NCBI GenBank assembly: GCA_004556655.1
Contig: SFGF01000166.1
Coordinates: 1-5,395 of the forward strand
Source of the DNA: Lachnospiraceae bacterium
GTDB lineage: Bacteria > Bacillota > Clostridia > Lachnospirales > Lachnospiraceae
Direction of reading: 5' to 3'
DNA length: 5,395 bases
Below the pieces are notes generated by a model. That model did not search any database, had not been told where the DNA came from, and saw only the letters and a program-made list of their open reading frames with translations. Below are positions 5,053 to 5,395 of the stretch, piece by piece. The position numbers were made by a program, and so were the translations under genes. The stretch's first letter is position 1. The number at the start of each line of letters is the position of its first letter.

Positions 5053-5277
5053 TTATTGCATTTCGCAGAAATTCTCCAGATACTCATCTACCTTCTCTGT
5101 GTTCACCAAAATACATCTCTTTACTCTGTAAACTGCATTTGCTTCTTTTGCAATCTTCTGAAAAGTGTGAAGACCTAATGAGTAAAGCTGTGCTCCTTCT
5201 GCATACCTAACAAATTTCTTCTTTCCTGTTACAACCATATTCTCTAACTGTGCTACTTCTGTTCTTGCTTTTGACAT
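5053..5277 (-). CDS. DUF6462-family small protein, excisionase-like
   Basis: This 74-aa protein appears intact. It reads MSKARTEVAQLENMVVTGKK at the start, then KFVRYAEGAQLYSLGLHTFQ and KIAKEANAVYRVKRCILVNT, ending EKVDEYLENFCEMQ. I recognise this as DUF6462, a short winged-helix/MerR-like family found in Lachnospiraceae integrative elements, usually just before a tyrosine recombinase. The YAEGAQLYSLGLHTFQKIAKEA segment (25-46) has the spacing of a helix-turn-helix that picks a DNA site, and the NTEKVDEYLE tail matches excisionase-like proteins that direct excision. The ATG at 5277 has GGAGGA at 5290-5285, overlapping the previous gene's stop, so the two are probably one operon. No integrase follows within the 71 bp before the IS, so its partner has been lost or displaced. 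The excisionase role is inferred. Confidence 0.8.
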   Translation of the reverse strand: MSKARTEVAQLENMVVTGKKKFVRYAEGAQLYSLGLHTFQKIAKEANAVYRVKRCILVNTEKVDEYLENFCEMQ

Positions 5278-5289
5278 CTCTATATCCTC

Positions 5290-5395
5290 CTATGCTATTC
5301 CTTCTAAAAAACCAACCATTTGTATCTTAATCTTAACCTTCGCACGTCTGACCTTCTGTGCTGCGGACTCATACTGAATTCCTTCCTCTTCTGCA
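5290..5395 (-). CDS. 3' end of an unrecognised gene upstream of DUF6462 (partial)
   Basis: The last 34 codons and a TAG stop (5292-5290) are visible; the gene begins beyond the right edge. The tail reads AEEEGIQYESAAQKVRRAKV and then KIKIQMVGFLEGIA. It is acidic then strongly basic, with no domain I can name. Its stop lies 12 nt before the DUF6462 start and overlaps that gene's ribosome site, indicating a shared transcript. The open frame is clean to the window edge and its codon use is like that of the next gene, so I take it as real despite the short length. Confidence 0.6.
   Translation of the reverse strand, partial: AEEEGIQYESAAQKVRRAKVKIKIQMVGFLEGIA

Overview
This window looks like part of an integrative or conjugative-type element from a low-to-moderate-GC Firmicute, most probably a gut Lachnospiraceae or related Clostridia. 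The reasons are strong Shine-Dalgarno sites, consensus-like sigma-A promoters, AT-rich intergenic DNA, and small protein families (DUF6462, DUF6017, a DUF6036-like start) that I know mainly from Lachnospiraceae mobile elements. The assignment rests on remembered families, not on a search. Every gene I can support is on the minus strand, so the biological reading order is from position 5395 down to 1.

Reading that way: (1) 5395-5053 holds the 3' end of an unrecognised gene, followed after 12 nt by an intact 74-aa DUF6462-type protein, a small excisionase-like product often found beside integrases. No integrase follows. (2) 4981-2858 is a complete-looking two-gene insertion sequence. It is bounded by 15-bp perfect inverted repeats and encodes a 125-aa coiled-coil accessory protein and a 502-aa IS66-type DDE transposase joined by an ATGA overlap. 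Just inside its upstream end lies an inward-reading terminator, and its promoter is surrounded by three copies of one 12-13-bp motif. (3) 2857-1014 is a second, unrelated-looking IS66 element with a single 551-aa tnpC (no tnpA or tnpB), its own extended -10 promoter and a strong terminator after the stop. (4) 1016-710 is wreckage of a DUF6017-type replication initiator: the C-terminal domain with an internal deletion that shifts the frame, running into a hydrophobic tail. (5) 681-1 is an intact promoter and operator, a 193-aa XRE-type regulator, and the first 19 codons of a DUF6036-like nucleotidyltransferase overlapping it by 11 nt. This is the layout of a toxin-antitoxin-like pair.

In short, a mobile-element backbone (DUF6462 at one end, replication initiator at the other) appears to have been broken up by two IS66-family insertions with loss of the DNA between, while a cargo toxin-antitoxin-like operon survives downstream. 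The items most worth following up are the regulatory architecture and coupled two-gene design of the 2.1-kb IS, and the regulator/nucleotidyltransferase pair.
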